Source: an uncultured Alistipes sp.
GTDB taxonomy: Bacteria > Bacteroidota > Bacteroidia > Bacteroidales > Rikenellaceae
Length of the DNA: 45,461 bases
Assembly: GCA_945494785.1 (NCBI GenBank)
Contig: CALYVN010000006.1
Span: 1-45,461 of the forward strand
Reading direction: 5' to 3'
Positions 1 through 7,645 of the stretch are shown in pieces. Position 1 is the first letter of the stretch; each line of letters opens with the position of its first letter. Made by a program: the position numbers and the translations under genes. The notes under the pieces were generated by a model that was not told the origin of the DNA, searched no databases, and saw only the letters and a program-made list of their open reading frames with translations.

Positions 1-194
1 GCACCCTCGTTGCAAAAGCCCAAACCGAAGCGACCTTCGAGATAGAACGGTTTGCCGGCAACCTCGCCAAAACCGTGATACGAAGTTACTGCCTGAACAC
101 CTGAGCCTACACGACCGCCGATTGTCCAACCATCCTGTGCCGATACCGTAAAGGCACAGAACAAAACTGCCAATGTTAAAAGAACCTTTTTCAT
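1..194 (-). CDS. Secreted protein, N-terminal fragment cut by window edge
   Basis: The ATG is at 194 and the frame stays open to base 1, giving 64 complete codons; the rest lies outside the window. The protein begins MKKVLLTLAVLFCAFTVSAQ, a textbook Bacteroidota signal peptide (two lysines, hydrophobic core, cleavage after SA before Q). The mature start is glycine- and aromatic-rich (GWTIGGRVGSG, later FYLEGRFGLGF), which resembles the alternating first strands of a small outer-membrane beta-barrel. That function is inferred from composition only. A -7 box lies upstream at 241-248, and the convergent-free gap to ppdK contains only that promoter and the ppdK terminator. Confidence 0.7.
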   Translation of the reverse strand, partial: MKKVLLTLAVLFCAFTVSAQDGWTIGGRVGSGVQAVTSYHGFGEVAGKPFYLEGRFGLGFCNEG

Positions 195-240
195 AATTTT
201 GAATGTTTATGGGTTAAATAAAAATCTCATTACGATGTTG

Positions 241-248
241 CAAATATA
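241..248 (-). promoter_or_regulatory. -7 promoter element TATATTTG for the edge gene
   Basis: Read on the minus strand this is TATATTTG, an exact match to the Bacteroidota -7 consensus TAnnTTTG, 47 bases upstream of the ATG at 194. No convincing -33 TTTG was found at the usual 19-20 bp spacing. Confidence 0.55.
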
Positions 249-366
249 CAAAAATTTGTATTAGTTCCATATATAAAGCAACAACAAATAAATCTATCGG
301 CAAATATCTATAACAAACCGCACACCGAGCCTTTGTCGTACTCCACCCGGCAGCCGATTCGTTCCG

Positions 367-405
367 AAAAAAGAGACCCGACCGCCTTGCAAGGCAGTCG
401 GGTCT
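367..405 (-). terminator. Rho-independent terminator of ppdK
   Basis: The outer stem pairs AGACCCGAC (374-382) with GTCGGGTCT (397-405), with further pairing GCCTT/AAGGC inside. On the minus strand the hairpin is followed by a run of six T (367-372). It starts about 30 bases after the ppdK stop codon. Confidence 0.88.
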
Positions 406-436
406 TCGGTTACAGAATCCTTGCGGATTACAAATG

Positions 437-3166
437 CTATTTCTCGTTCAATGCCGCGTGAGCCGCTGCCAAACGAGCAATAGGCACGCGGAACGGCGAG
501 CAGCTGACATAATTCAGACCTGCATAGTGGCAGAACTCTACCGACGAAGGCTCGCCGCCATGTTCGCCGCAGATACCGCATTTGAGTTCCGGACGAGTGG
601 AACGACCCTTGAACACAGCCTCGCGGATGAGTTGTCCCACACCGTTGCGGTCGAGAATCTTGAACGGATCGGCCTTCAAAATGTTCTTTTCGAGGTAAAT
701 CGGCAAGAACTTGGCGATATCGTCGCGCGAGAAGCCGAGCGTCATCTGCGTAAGGTCGTTGGTACCGAACGAGAAGAATTCGGCAACCTCGGCAATCTGA
801 TTGGCCGTTACGGCTGCACGCGGAACCTCAATCATGGTACCCACGAGGTATTCGATACGGTCGTTACGCTCAGTAAATACGTCGTTGGCAGTCTTGTCGA
901 TGATGTTCTTCTGGTAGCGCAACTCCTTGTGGTTACCTACGAGCGGCACCATAATCTCGACCTTGACAGGAGTACCTACGGCACGCACGTTCATAGCAGC
1001 CTCGATAATGGCGCGCGTCTGCATCTCGGTAATCTCCGGATAGGTATTGCCCAAACGGCAACCACGATGACCGAGCATAGGGTTCTGCTCGTGCAGAGCC
1101 TCCACCTTGGCAACAATCTTCTCGTAAGGGATGTTCATCTCCTTCGCCATCTCGCGCTGCTCCTTTTCGGTGTGCGGAACAAACTCGTGCAAAGGCGGGT
1201 CGAGCAGACGAACGATGACAGGATAGCCCTTCATCACCTTGAACAGACCCTCGAAATCGCCGCGCTGCATAGGCAGCAACTTGGCAAGAGCCACACGACG
1301 ACCTGCCTCGTCATCGGCGAGAATCATCTCGCGGATGGCCTTGATACGGTCGCCATCGAAGAACATATGCTCGGTACGGCACAGACCGATACCCTCTGCT
1401 CCGAATGCGAATGCCTGCTGTGCATCGCGCGGAGTGTCGGCATTGGCACGAACTTTCAGCACCGAATACTTCGATGCCAAATCCATCAACTTGCCGAAAT
1501 CGCCGTCGAGGTTAGCCTCTTTGGTGGCAACCTGACCGAGATATACCTCACCCGTCGAGCCGTTGAGCGAAATCCAATCGCCCTCCTTTATGGTATAACC
1601 GTTTACTTTGATTGTACGCGCCTTGTAGTCGATTTCGAGTTCGCCTGCACCCGATACGCAGCACTTACCCATACCGCGTGCAACAACGGCTGCGTGCGAG
1701 GTCATACCGCCACGGGCAGTCAAAATACCCGCTGCATCGAGCATACCCTTCAAATCCTCAGGCGAGGTCTCGATACGCACCAATACCGCCTTTTTGCCGG
1801 TGCTTGCAAAGTATTTCTCGGCATCGTCGGCAAAGAATACGACAGGACCCGTAGCAGCACCCGGCGAAGCAGGCAGACCCTTGACGATAACTTTGGCACT
1901 CTTGATTGCCTCCTTATCGAATACAGGGTGAAGCAACTCGTCGAGTTTTGCAGGCTCGCAACGCAACACTGCCGTCTTCTCGTCTATCAGACCCTCACGG
2001 AGCATATCCATTGCGATTTTCACCATCGCTGCACCGGTACGCTTACCGTTGCGGCACTGCAACATCCAAAGTTTGCCGTCCTGAATGGTGAACTCGATAT
2101 CCTGCATATCGGTAAAGTACTGCTCCAAATGGTGCTGTATCTCGTTGAGTTCCTTGTAAACGTCCGGCATAACCTCTTCGAGCGAAGGATATTTGGCCTT
2201 GCGCTCCTCCTCGCTGATGTTTTGAGCCTTTGCCCAACGCTTCGAACCTTCGATTGTAATCTGCTGCGGAGTACGGATACCTGCCACAACGTCCTCGCCT
2301 TGTGCATTTACCAGATACTCGCCGTTGAAGATGTTTTCGCCCGTAGCGGCATCACGCGAGAATGCAACGCCCGTTGCCGAATTGTCGCCCATGTTGCCGA
2401 ATACCATCGCTTGTACCGAAACTGCCGTACCCCACTCCGACGGAATGTTGTTGAGTTTGCGGTAGAGGATGGCACGCTCGTTCATCCACGAGCCGAACAC
2501 TGCGCAGATTGCGCCCCACAACTGATCCCAAGGATTGGTCGGGAATTCGCTGCCCGTCTGCTTTTTGATAGCCTTTTTGAATGCAGCAACCAACTCCTTC
2601 AAATCGTCGGTCGTAAGGTCGGTATCCATCTTGACACCGCGCTTCTCTTTCTGTGCGTCGATAAGCACCTCGAACGGATCGTGGTCTTCTTTCGATACCG
2701 GTTTCATGCCGAGTACGACGTCGCCGTACATCTGCACGAAACGACGATAGGAATCCCATGCGAAACGAGGATTGCCCGTACGCTTTGCAACGGCCTCGAC
2801 AGCCACATCGTTCATACCGAGATTGAGGATGGTATCCATCATACCCGGCATCGAAGCGCGGGCACCCGAACGAACCGATACCAAAAGCGGCATCGTATTG
2901 TCGCCGAACTTCATGCCAGTAAGTTTCTCGATATTTTTGATTGCGCTCTCTACCTCCGGACGCAGAATCTCGATAACCGATTCACGACCGTGCTTGTAGT
3001 ATTCGGTGCAGACCTCCGTAGTAATTGTAAACCCGGGAGGAACAGGAATACCAATAAGGTTCATCTCGGCAAGGTTGGCACCTTTGCCGCCGAGCAACTC
3101 TCTCATTTTGCCGTTACCCTCAGCCTCTTTGTTACCGAAGGTATAGACACGTTTTACGTTTGCCAT
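437..3166 (-). CDS. ppdK: Pyruvate, phosphate dikinase
   Basis: This 909-residue enzyme interconverts pyruvate, ATP and phosphate with phosphoenolpyruvate, AMP and pyrophosphate in the cytosol (EC 2.7.9.1). The N-terminal ATP-grasp region starts with [16 protein letters not shown] and [11 protein letters not shown]. The phosphohistidine domain carries [16 protein letters not shown] with the catalytic histidine at residue 491. The C-terminal PEP/pyruvate barrel ends in [11 protein letters not shown] and [16 protein letters not shown] with the catalytic cysteine at 889. Length is slightly above the usual 870-890. The ATG at 3166 gives the conserved N-terminus. It has its own -7 box and terminator, so it appears monocistronic. 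In anaerobic Bacteroidales this enzyme usually links glycolysis and gluconeogenesis through pyrophosphate; that role is inferred here. Confidence 0.97.
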   Translation of the reverse strand: MANVKRVYTFGNKEAEGNGKMRELLGGKGANLAEMNLIGIPVPPGFTITTEVCTEYYKHGRESVIEILRPEVESAIKNIEKLTGMKFGDNTMPLLVSVRSGARASMPGMMDTILNLGMNDVAVEAVAKRTGNPRFAWDSYRRFVQMYGDVVLGMKPVSKEDHDPFEVLIDAQKEKRGVKMDTDLTTDDLKELVAAFKKAIKKQTGSEFPTNPWDQLWGAICAVFGSWMNERAILYRKLNNIPSEWGTAVSVQAMVFGNMGDNSATGVAFSRDAATGENIFNGEYLVNAQGEDVVAGIRTPQQITIEGSKRWAKAQNISEEERKAKYPSLEEVMPDVYKELNEIQHHLEQYFTDMQDIEFTIQDGKLWMLQCRNGKRTGAAMVKIAMDMLREGLIDEKTAVLRCEPAKLDELLHPVFDKEAIKSAKVIVKGLPASPGAATGPVVFFADDAEKYFASTGKKAVLVRIETSPEDLKGMLDAAGILTARGGMTSHAAVVARGMGKCCVSGAGELEIDYKARTIKVNGYTIKEGDWISLNGSTGEVYLGQVATKEANLDGDFGKLMDLASKYSVLKVRANADTPRDAQQAFAFGAEGIGLCRTEHMFFDGDRIKAIREMILADDEAGRRVALAKLLPMQRGDFEGLFKVMKGYPVIVRLLDPPLHEFVPHTEKEQREMAKEMNIPYEKIVAKVEALHEQNPMLGHRGCRLGNTYPEITEMQTRAIIEAAMNVRAVGTPVKVEIMVPLVGNHKELRYQKNIIDKTANDVFTERNDRIEYLVGTMIEVPRAAVTANQIAEVAEFFSFGTNDLTQMTLGFSRDDIAKFLPIYLEKNILKADPFKILDRNGVGQLIREAVFKGRSTRPELKCGICGEHGGEPSSVEFCHYAGLNYVSCSPFRVPIARLAAAHAALNEK

Positions 3167-3225
3167 AATGGTTTTGATTTTCGTTAATAACTATTATTTT
3201 TTTACAATTTGGATTTTCCGAACAA

Positions 3226-3233
3226 CAAATGTA
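3226..3233 (-). promoter_or_regulatory. -7 promoter element TACATTTG of ppdK
   Basis: Minus-strand TACATTTG matches TAnnTTTG exactly, 59 bases upstream of the ppdK ATG, in an AT-rich gap. The leader predicted from it is about 50 nt. Confidence 0.6.
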
Positions 3234-3269
3234 ACATTTTTTTCTAAATCCCATAACATTCTGCGCATA

Positions 3270-3302
3270 AAATTTAATTGCACGGCATCAACTCGTGCAA
3301 TT
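3270..3302 (-). terminator. Probable terminator of mnmA
   Basis: AATTGCACG (3276-3284) pairs with CGTGCAATT (3294-3302) around a 9-nt loop. On the minus strand it is followed by TAAATTTTAT, a T-rich but interrupted tail. It begins 20 bases beyond the mnmA stop. Confidence 0.6.
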
Positions 3303-3322
3303 CTTTGCGTTTTCGAGGTCAA

Positions 3323-4498
3323 TCATGCCGTAATAACGCCCGAGCCGACCAATCTGTCGCCTTCGTACCAAGCGGCGAACTGCCCTGCGGCAATGCCCCT
3401 TTGAGGCTCGTCGAAAAGGATGTATGCCGCATCGTCGCGCACCGTCAATACAGCCCCCTGCAACGGTTGCCGATAGCGGATGCGGACATCGAAACGACGA
3501 CTCTCGCCACTGCGCAAAGCATCGCTCGGCTCAATCCAGTGCATCTCGTCCGATTCGATGCGCAACGCCCGACGATACAGACCATGGTGAGAATCGCCTT
3601 CGCCCACATATATCGTATTGGTAGCAACATCCGTGCCGATGATAAACAGCGACTCTTTCCGACCGCCTATACCCAAACCTTTGCGCTGGCCTATGGTATA
3701 GAAATGCGCCCCGTTGTGTTCGCCGATTTTCTTGCCGTCGCGGACTGTATAGCGATAGGGTTCTGCCAGACGCTCCAATTCGGTCTGCGCATCGTATTCG
3801 GCATATTTGCGCCACGAAGGCAGTATCTCGTGGATGTTGCCCTTTTTGGCTGCGAGTTTCTGTTGGAGGAACACCGGCAAATCGACCTTGCCGACAAAGC
3901 ATATTCCCTGCGAATCCTTGCGTTTGGCGGTAGCGAGCCGCTGCTCTTCGGCAATGCGGCGCACTTCGGGTTTGAGCATATCGCCGACAGGGAACAGGGC
4001 ATATTTCAGTTGCTCCTGCGAGAGTTGGCAAAGGAAATAACTTTGGTCTTTGTTGGGGTCGCTGCCCGCCAGCAGCGAGTACGACACGTGCCCGTCCACC
4101 ACACGCTCCGCCTTGCGGCAATAGTGTCCCGTTGCGACAAACTCCGCGCCCAACTTCAACGCCTCCTTCAAAAAGACATCGAATTTAATTTCGCGATTGC
4201 ACAACACATCGGGATTCGGCGTTCGGCCTCGTTCGTATTCGGCAAACATATAATCGACCACACGTTTGCGGTATTCGGCCGACAAATCGACATAATGGAA
4301 CGGAATATCCAACCGTTTTGCCACCAACTCGGCGAACACTTGGTCGTCGTGCCACGGGCAGTCGCCTTCGAGCGTACCCGTCGTATCGTGCCAATTCCGC
4401 ATGAACAGCCCGATGACCTCATGCCCCTGCTGTTTGAGCAGGTATGCAGCCACCGACGAATCGACACCGCCCGAAAGTCCTATTACAACTCTTGCCAT
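3323..4498 (-). CDS. mnmA: tRNA-uridine 2-sulfurtransferase MnmA
   Basis: MnmA thiolates U34 of Lys, Glu and Gln tRNAs (EC 2.8.1.13), adenylating the base with ATP and then transferring sulfur. The 391-residue protein opens with the PP-loop SGGVDSS at residues 9-15. The two catalytic cysteines are visible in NPDVLCNREIKF (Cys100) and DSQGICFVGK (Cys200). C-terminal sequences HFYTIGQRKGLGIGG and the beta-barrel end RGIAAGQFAAWYEGDRLVGSG are typical. Length is close to the family's 360-390. The ATG at 4498 is the only sensible start. It lies between its own -7 box and a downstream hairpin, so it is probably transcribed alone. Confidence 0.97.
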   Translation of the reverse strand: MARVVIGLSGGVDSSVAAYLLKQQGHEVIGLFMRNWHDTTGTLEGDCPWHDDQVFAELVAKRLDIPFHYVDLSAEYRKRVVDYMFAEYERGRTPNPDVLCNREIKFDVFLKEALKLGAEFVATGHYCRKAERVVDGHVSYSLLAGSDPNKDQSYFLCQLSQEQLKYALFPVGDMLKPEVRRIAEEQRLATAKRKDSQGICFVGKVDLPVFLQQKLAAKKGNIHEILPSWRKYAEYDAQTELERLAEPYRYTVRDGKKIGEHNGAHFYTIGQRKGLGIGGRKESLFIIGTDVATNTIYVGEGDSHHGLYRRALRIESDEMHWIEPSDALRSGESRRFDVRIRYRQPLQGAVLTVRDDAAYILFDEPQRGIAAGQFAAWYEGDRLVGSGVITA

Positions 4499-4510
4499 AA
4501 ATACGATTTA

Positions 4511-4539
4511 AGCCCTCCGAACAAGTTCAGCCCTCCGAA
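4511..4539 (-). repeat. 11-bp direct repeat in mnmA leader
   Basis: The plus-strand sequence agccctccgaa occurs at 4511-4521 and again at 4529-4539, an 18-bp period, between the -7 box and the ATG of mnmA. In the transcript each copy reads UUCGGAGGGCU, so a GGAGGG core is present twice, the nearer one about 15 nt from the start codon. Confidence 0.6.
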
Positions 4540-4549
4540 AAGGCGTGCG

Positions 4550-4557
4550 CAAAATTA
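4550..4557 (-). promoter_or_regulatory. -7 promoter element TAATTTTG of mnmA
   Basis: Minus-strand TAATTTTG fits TAnnTTTG, 51 bases upstream of the mnmA ATG at 4498 and just downstream of the preceding operon's terminator. Confidence 0.55.
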
Positions 4558-4598
4558 GTCATTTTTGGCGTAAAATGAAAATCGTTACCGCATGTCTC

Positions 4599-4636
4599 AA
4601 AAAACAGGCGGTTGCATCCTTCGACACAACCGCCTT
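4599..4636 (-). terminator. Rho-independent terminator of the mtlD-transporter operon
   Basis: AGGCGGTTG (4606-4614) pairs with CAACCGCCT (4627-4635). On the minus strand the hairpin is followed by a GTTTTTT tail (4599-4605). It sits 27 bases past the transporter stop codon. Confidence 0.88.
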
Positions 4637-4662
4637 GAATATAATCTTATCGCCGGCAAGCG

Positions 4663-6117
4663 TTATTTTGCGCTCTTTGCATCGTGGTCGTAGGCATCGG
4701 CCTTGGTATGCCACAGCGTAGCCATGGTCAGCAAGCCGAGTGCAGCCACGAAAATCATAATTTTGAATACGCCCTCCCAACCGAATTGCGGGTTGTCGGC
4801 AATCAGACCGAAGACGTAACCCGAGATAATCGGTGCGATATAACTCACGAAACCTATGATACCGTTGGCCGACGATGCTCCGCGACGAGTTACCTGATTC
4901 GAAGCGATAACTCCGATAAGAGCCTGCGGACCATAGATAAAGAATCCTGCGCAGATGAGGAATACGCTCAATATAAGCGGATTGGTATCCTGCGGGAAGA
5001 AGCAGAACGCAGCAATGAAGAGTATCACTCCGAGCATGCAGAATACGCAGGTACGCTGTCCGCGACCCTTGAAAAGTTTATCGGTGATGATACCCGCAGT
5101 CAGCATACCTATCACGCCGAACACCTCGAACATCGCCACCACGCCTGCCGACTGTGCTGGTGTCAAACCACGACTCTCCTGCAAGAAGGTAGGACCCCAA
5201 TCGAGCACCGCCATACGGACGATGTACACGAAGAAATCGCCCAACGCCAAAATCCAGACCACAGGATTGAGAATTACCTTGTGCAGCAGGAAATCGCGAT
5301 AATCCTTTTTCTCCGCCTCGCTGCTCTCCGTCTTTTTCTCGTCCGTGCCGCCGAGTTCGGGCAGTCCGACCGATTTGGGAGTATCGCGCAGCGTAACGAT
5401 AAGGAATATCACACCTGCGACCGCTATGAATGCCGGTATCAGAAATGCCCACTGCCATGCGCCCACATGCTCTATGGCATTGGTCAGACGCTCGGGACTG
5501 ACATTCTCGCCGAGATTGCCCGTGATGCGTGCCACCATCTCGGGATTGCCGCTCATGTTCGCGCCCATGCTGCCCATTATCGCACCGCTGAGTACAGCAG
5601 CGACGAATGCGCCGATGGAGTGCGACGTGTTCCACAACGACATCTTGGTAGCCAACTCCTGAGGCGGAACCCAATGGGTTATGAGACGGTTGCAAGGCGG
5701 AAAGCCGCAACCCTGCACAACCTGATTGACTATAAAGAGAATGGCGAACAGTACCACCAGAGCCTTGACGAAGTTGTCGCCATAATCGGCACCCACGAAA
5801 TAGGCGCAGATGACGGCACCTGCTCCGAATATGATGTTACAAACGGCACTGACCGACAATCCGGTTACCATATGCCAACGGCCGTTTACGCGGTCGGCCA
5901 AAAAGCCGTTTACGAGTTTCGACAGACCGTATATGAAACTTCCAATCGCCAAAATCGCACCGAACGTAGCCTTTGTGATGCCGTATTCGGCAGTAAGTCC
6001 CGGCATGGCGAACGAGAAGTTTTTGCGCACGAAATAGAATATGGCATATCCTATCATCGTGCCGATAATCGTGCGCCACTGCCAATATCTGAATTTTTTT
6101 TGCTGTTCCTGTGTCAT
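4663..6117 (-). CDS. MFS organophosphate:phosphate antiporter (UhpC/UhpT/GlpT family)
   Basis: A 484-residue inner-membrane transporter with about 12 hydrophobic segments. Family hallmarks are YFVRKNFSFAMPGL near residue 30 (first substrate-phosphate arginine), FVYIVRMAVLDWGPTFL in the C-terminal half (second arginine and the DWG signature), and YGPQALIGVIASN. Known members exchange hexose phosphates or glycerol 3-phosphate for inorganic phosphate. A loop of roughly 35 residues rich in G, N and E (around SMGANMSGNPEMVARITG) before AWQWAFLIPAF is longer than in E. coli UhpC. It follows mtlD by 31 bases and shares its terminator, suggesting import of a sugar or polyol phosphate used by MtlD. 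The substrate cannot be read from the sequence. Confidence 0.9.
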   Translation of the reverse strand: MTQEQQKKFRYWQWRTIIGTMIGYAIFYFVRKNFSFAMPGLTAEYGITKATFGAILAIGSFIYGLSKLVNGFLADRVNGRWHMVTGLSVSAVCNIIFGAGAVICAYFVGADYGDNFVKALVVLFAILFIVNQVVQGCGFPPCNRLITHWVPPQELATKMSLWNTSHSIGAFVAAVLSGAIMGSMGANMSGNPEMVARITGNLGENVSPERLTNAIEHVGAWQWAFLIPAFIAVAGVIFLIVTLRDTPKSVGLPELGGTDEKKTESSEAEKKDYRDFLLHKVILNPVVWILALGDFFVYIVRMAVLDWGPTFLQESRGLTPAQSAGVVAMFEVFGVIGMLTAGIITDKLFKGRGQRTCVFCMLGVILFIAAFCFFPQDTNPLILSVFLICAGFFIYGPQALIGVIASNQVTRRGASSANGIIGFVSYIAPIISGYVFGLIADNPQFGWEGVFKIMIFVAALGLLTMATLWHTKADAYDHDAKSAK

Positions 6118-6148
6118 AGGTTTTGAGGTTTTAGGTTGGTAGTTGGGG

Positions 6149-7312
6149 TTAGTTTATCGCCTTCTCCACCTGCTCGAATGCGGCCGCGATTTCGTCGATA
6201 ATCGGTGCCGTTTTGTCGAGCGATGCTATCTCCGCAACGGTCGCTTTCAGACCGAGCGTAGCAATTTTCTCCTGCATTGCGACGCTCTGTGCATCCTCCG
6301 GATTGTTGTAGTGGAGTGCCGCGCCTATGCCCAAAAGCAGATTCGGCGTTGCGACACCTGCCTCGCGAGCGGTCAAAAGCGGCTTGACCAAGCGGTCGCC
6401 TGCCGAGAGTTTGCGCAACGGCTCGCGACCAACGCGCGTAACATCGTCCTTCAAATAAGGATTCTTGAAGCGGCCGATGATTTTGTCGATATATTTGAAA
6501 TGCGCCTCTTTGTCGAAACCGTATTTCGCTATCAGTCCCAAACCGCTCTCCTGCATCGCAGCCTTGACGATTGCATAGATTTTTTCGTCGGCAATACTCT
6601 CGTCGATGGTCTTGTAGCCCTTCATTTTGCCCGTATAGGCGGTAATGGCATGGCCTGTGTTGAGAGTAAAGAGTTTGCGCTCGATGTATGCGATAAGGTT
6701 GTCTGCCAGATTCATGCCCGCGATATGCGGCACCTCGCCGACAAACGATTTTTGTTCGACATTCCATTCGTAATATGCCTCAACGACAACGTCGATTGGA
6801 TTCTCGCTGCGGACAGGAGGCACTATACGGTCCACCGAACAATCGGGAAAACCGACATATTTCTCACAATAGGCCTTGTCTTCGCCTTCGAGATTGCCCA
6901 AGACATGCTCGCGCAGTTGCGACGATGCACGCACCGCATTCTCGCAAGCGATGATGTTGAGAGGCTTCTCGATGCCCGCTTTGCGACGCGCCGCGATACC
7001 TTTGGCAACGGCTGGAGCGATGCGCGGGAGAATCATCACGCCGACGGCTGTGGTCAGCAGTTCGGTCTGCTCGTCCGCAATCTCGGCAACGACGGCATCG
7101 GTAGTCGAATTTACGCCGGAGATGTTGGTAATCTTCTGCTCGACGCACTCCACATCCATGATATGTACCGTGTAGGTCTTGTCTTCGTTGATTTTGTCGA
7201 TTACCGTCTGATTCACATCGGCGAATACGACATGGTAACCAGCCTGTTCGAGTACCGCACCGATAAATCCTCTACCGATGTTGCCGGCTCCGAATTGAAT
7301 TGCTTTTTTCAT
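6149..7312 (-). CDS. mtlD: Mannitol-1-phosphate 5-dehydrogenase
   Basis: The 387-residue protein has the N-terminal Rossmann nucleotide-binding motif FGAGNIGRGFIG (residues 7-18) and acidic D32 after the second strand, consistent with NAD. The polyol-dehydrogenase catalytic set K213, N218, H221 is in RKLFTLNTGHAITAYTGKMK. Family reaction: D-mannitol 1-phosphate plus NAD to fructose 6-phosphate plus NADH (EC 1.1.1.17). Length matches E. coli MtlD (382). No EII mannitol permease lies nearby. The next gene is an organophosphate antiporter, so substrate may arrive already phosphorylated, or the enzyme may run in the reducing direction. Its promoter is at 7397-7404. Confidence 0.95.
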   Translation of the reverse strand: MKKAIQFGAGNIGRGFIGAVLEQAGYHVVFADVNQTVIDKINEDKTYTVHIMDVECVEQKITNISGVNSTTDAVVAEIADEQTELLTTAVGVMILPRIAPAVAKGIAARRKAGIEKPLNIIACENAVRASSQLREHVLGNLEGEDKAYCEKYVGFPDCSVDRIVPPVRSENPIDVVVEAYYEWNVEQKSFVGEVPHIAGMNLADNLIAYIERKLFTLNTGHAITAYTGKMKGYKTIDESIADEKIYAIVKAAMQESGLGLIAKYGFDKEAHFKYIDKIIGRFKNPYLKDDVTRVGREPLRKLSAGDRLVKPLLTAREAGVATPNLLLGIGAALHYNNPEDAQSVAMQEKIATLGLKATVAEIASLDKTAPIIDEIAAAFEQVEKAIN

Positions 7313-7396
7313 GGTTTGTATTTTTGTTGTTTAATTGCTGTGTTGCGGCATTTTTGCCGTATCAATTTGCGAAGTTACTAAAAAAATGCAGGTCGG

Positions 7397-7404
7397 CAAA
7401 ATTA
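7397..7404 (-). promoter_or_regulatory. -7 promoter element TAATTTTG of mtlD operon
   Basis: Minus-strand TAATTTTG matches TAnnTTTG, 84 bases upstream of the mtlD ATG. The implied leader of about 75 nt contains a small perfect hairpin CGGCA-TTTT-TGCCG (7356-7369). No -33 TTTG is visible at 19 bp, which would be expected of an activator-dependent promoter. Confidence 0.5.
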
Positions 7405-7428
7405 TCGCCATAAATTTATCGGTATGCC

Positions 7429-7498
7429 GTTTTGGCAGATACGGTGCCAAAGAGTCTGCCAAAACCGATATTGGAACGAGATTTGCCGCATGGCACCG
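7429..7498. promoter_or_regulatory. Inverted-repeat cluster, candidate operator between mtlD and the HtrA gene
   Basis: This lies in the 333-bp gap 7313-7645. GTTTTGGCAGA (7429-7439) is perfectly inverted as TCTGCCAAAAC (7455-7465), and CGGTGCCA (7442-7449) is inverted as TGGCACCG (7491-7498). All four arms contain a TGCCA/TGGCA core. The cluster starts 25 bases upstream of the mtlD -7 box, where an activator would sit. The rest of the gap (7466-7645) shows no clear TAnnTTTG for the HtrA gene; TATATTTT at about 7512 is a partial match. Confidence 0.4.
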
Positions 7499-7645
7499 AC
7501 AAAGAGCCGAGTATATTTTCGGCAATATGCAACGATGTACAAAATAAATGGCGTATGCGTTGCGTTTGCGTAGATACAGAGTTTAACTTACGATAATTGA
7601 GCCTATGACGATTTTTGCCCATTAACCTTTTTAATGTATCGAATT

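Noticed and set aside
434..3187. 917-codon open frame on the plus strand opposite ppdK
   Set aside because: It mirrors a clearly recognised enzyme, has no recognisable domain, and its Cys/His/Arg-rich composition is what the reverse of these codons produces.
3168..3404. 78-codon frame across the ppdK promoter and mnmA end
   Set aside because: It covers the promoter and terminator hairpin and is not protein-like beyond chance.
7335..7547. 70-codon frame in the mtlD-HtrA gap
   Set aside because: It overlaps the mtlD promoter and inverted repeats, has no start context and resembles nothing known.
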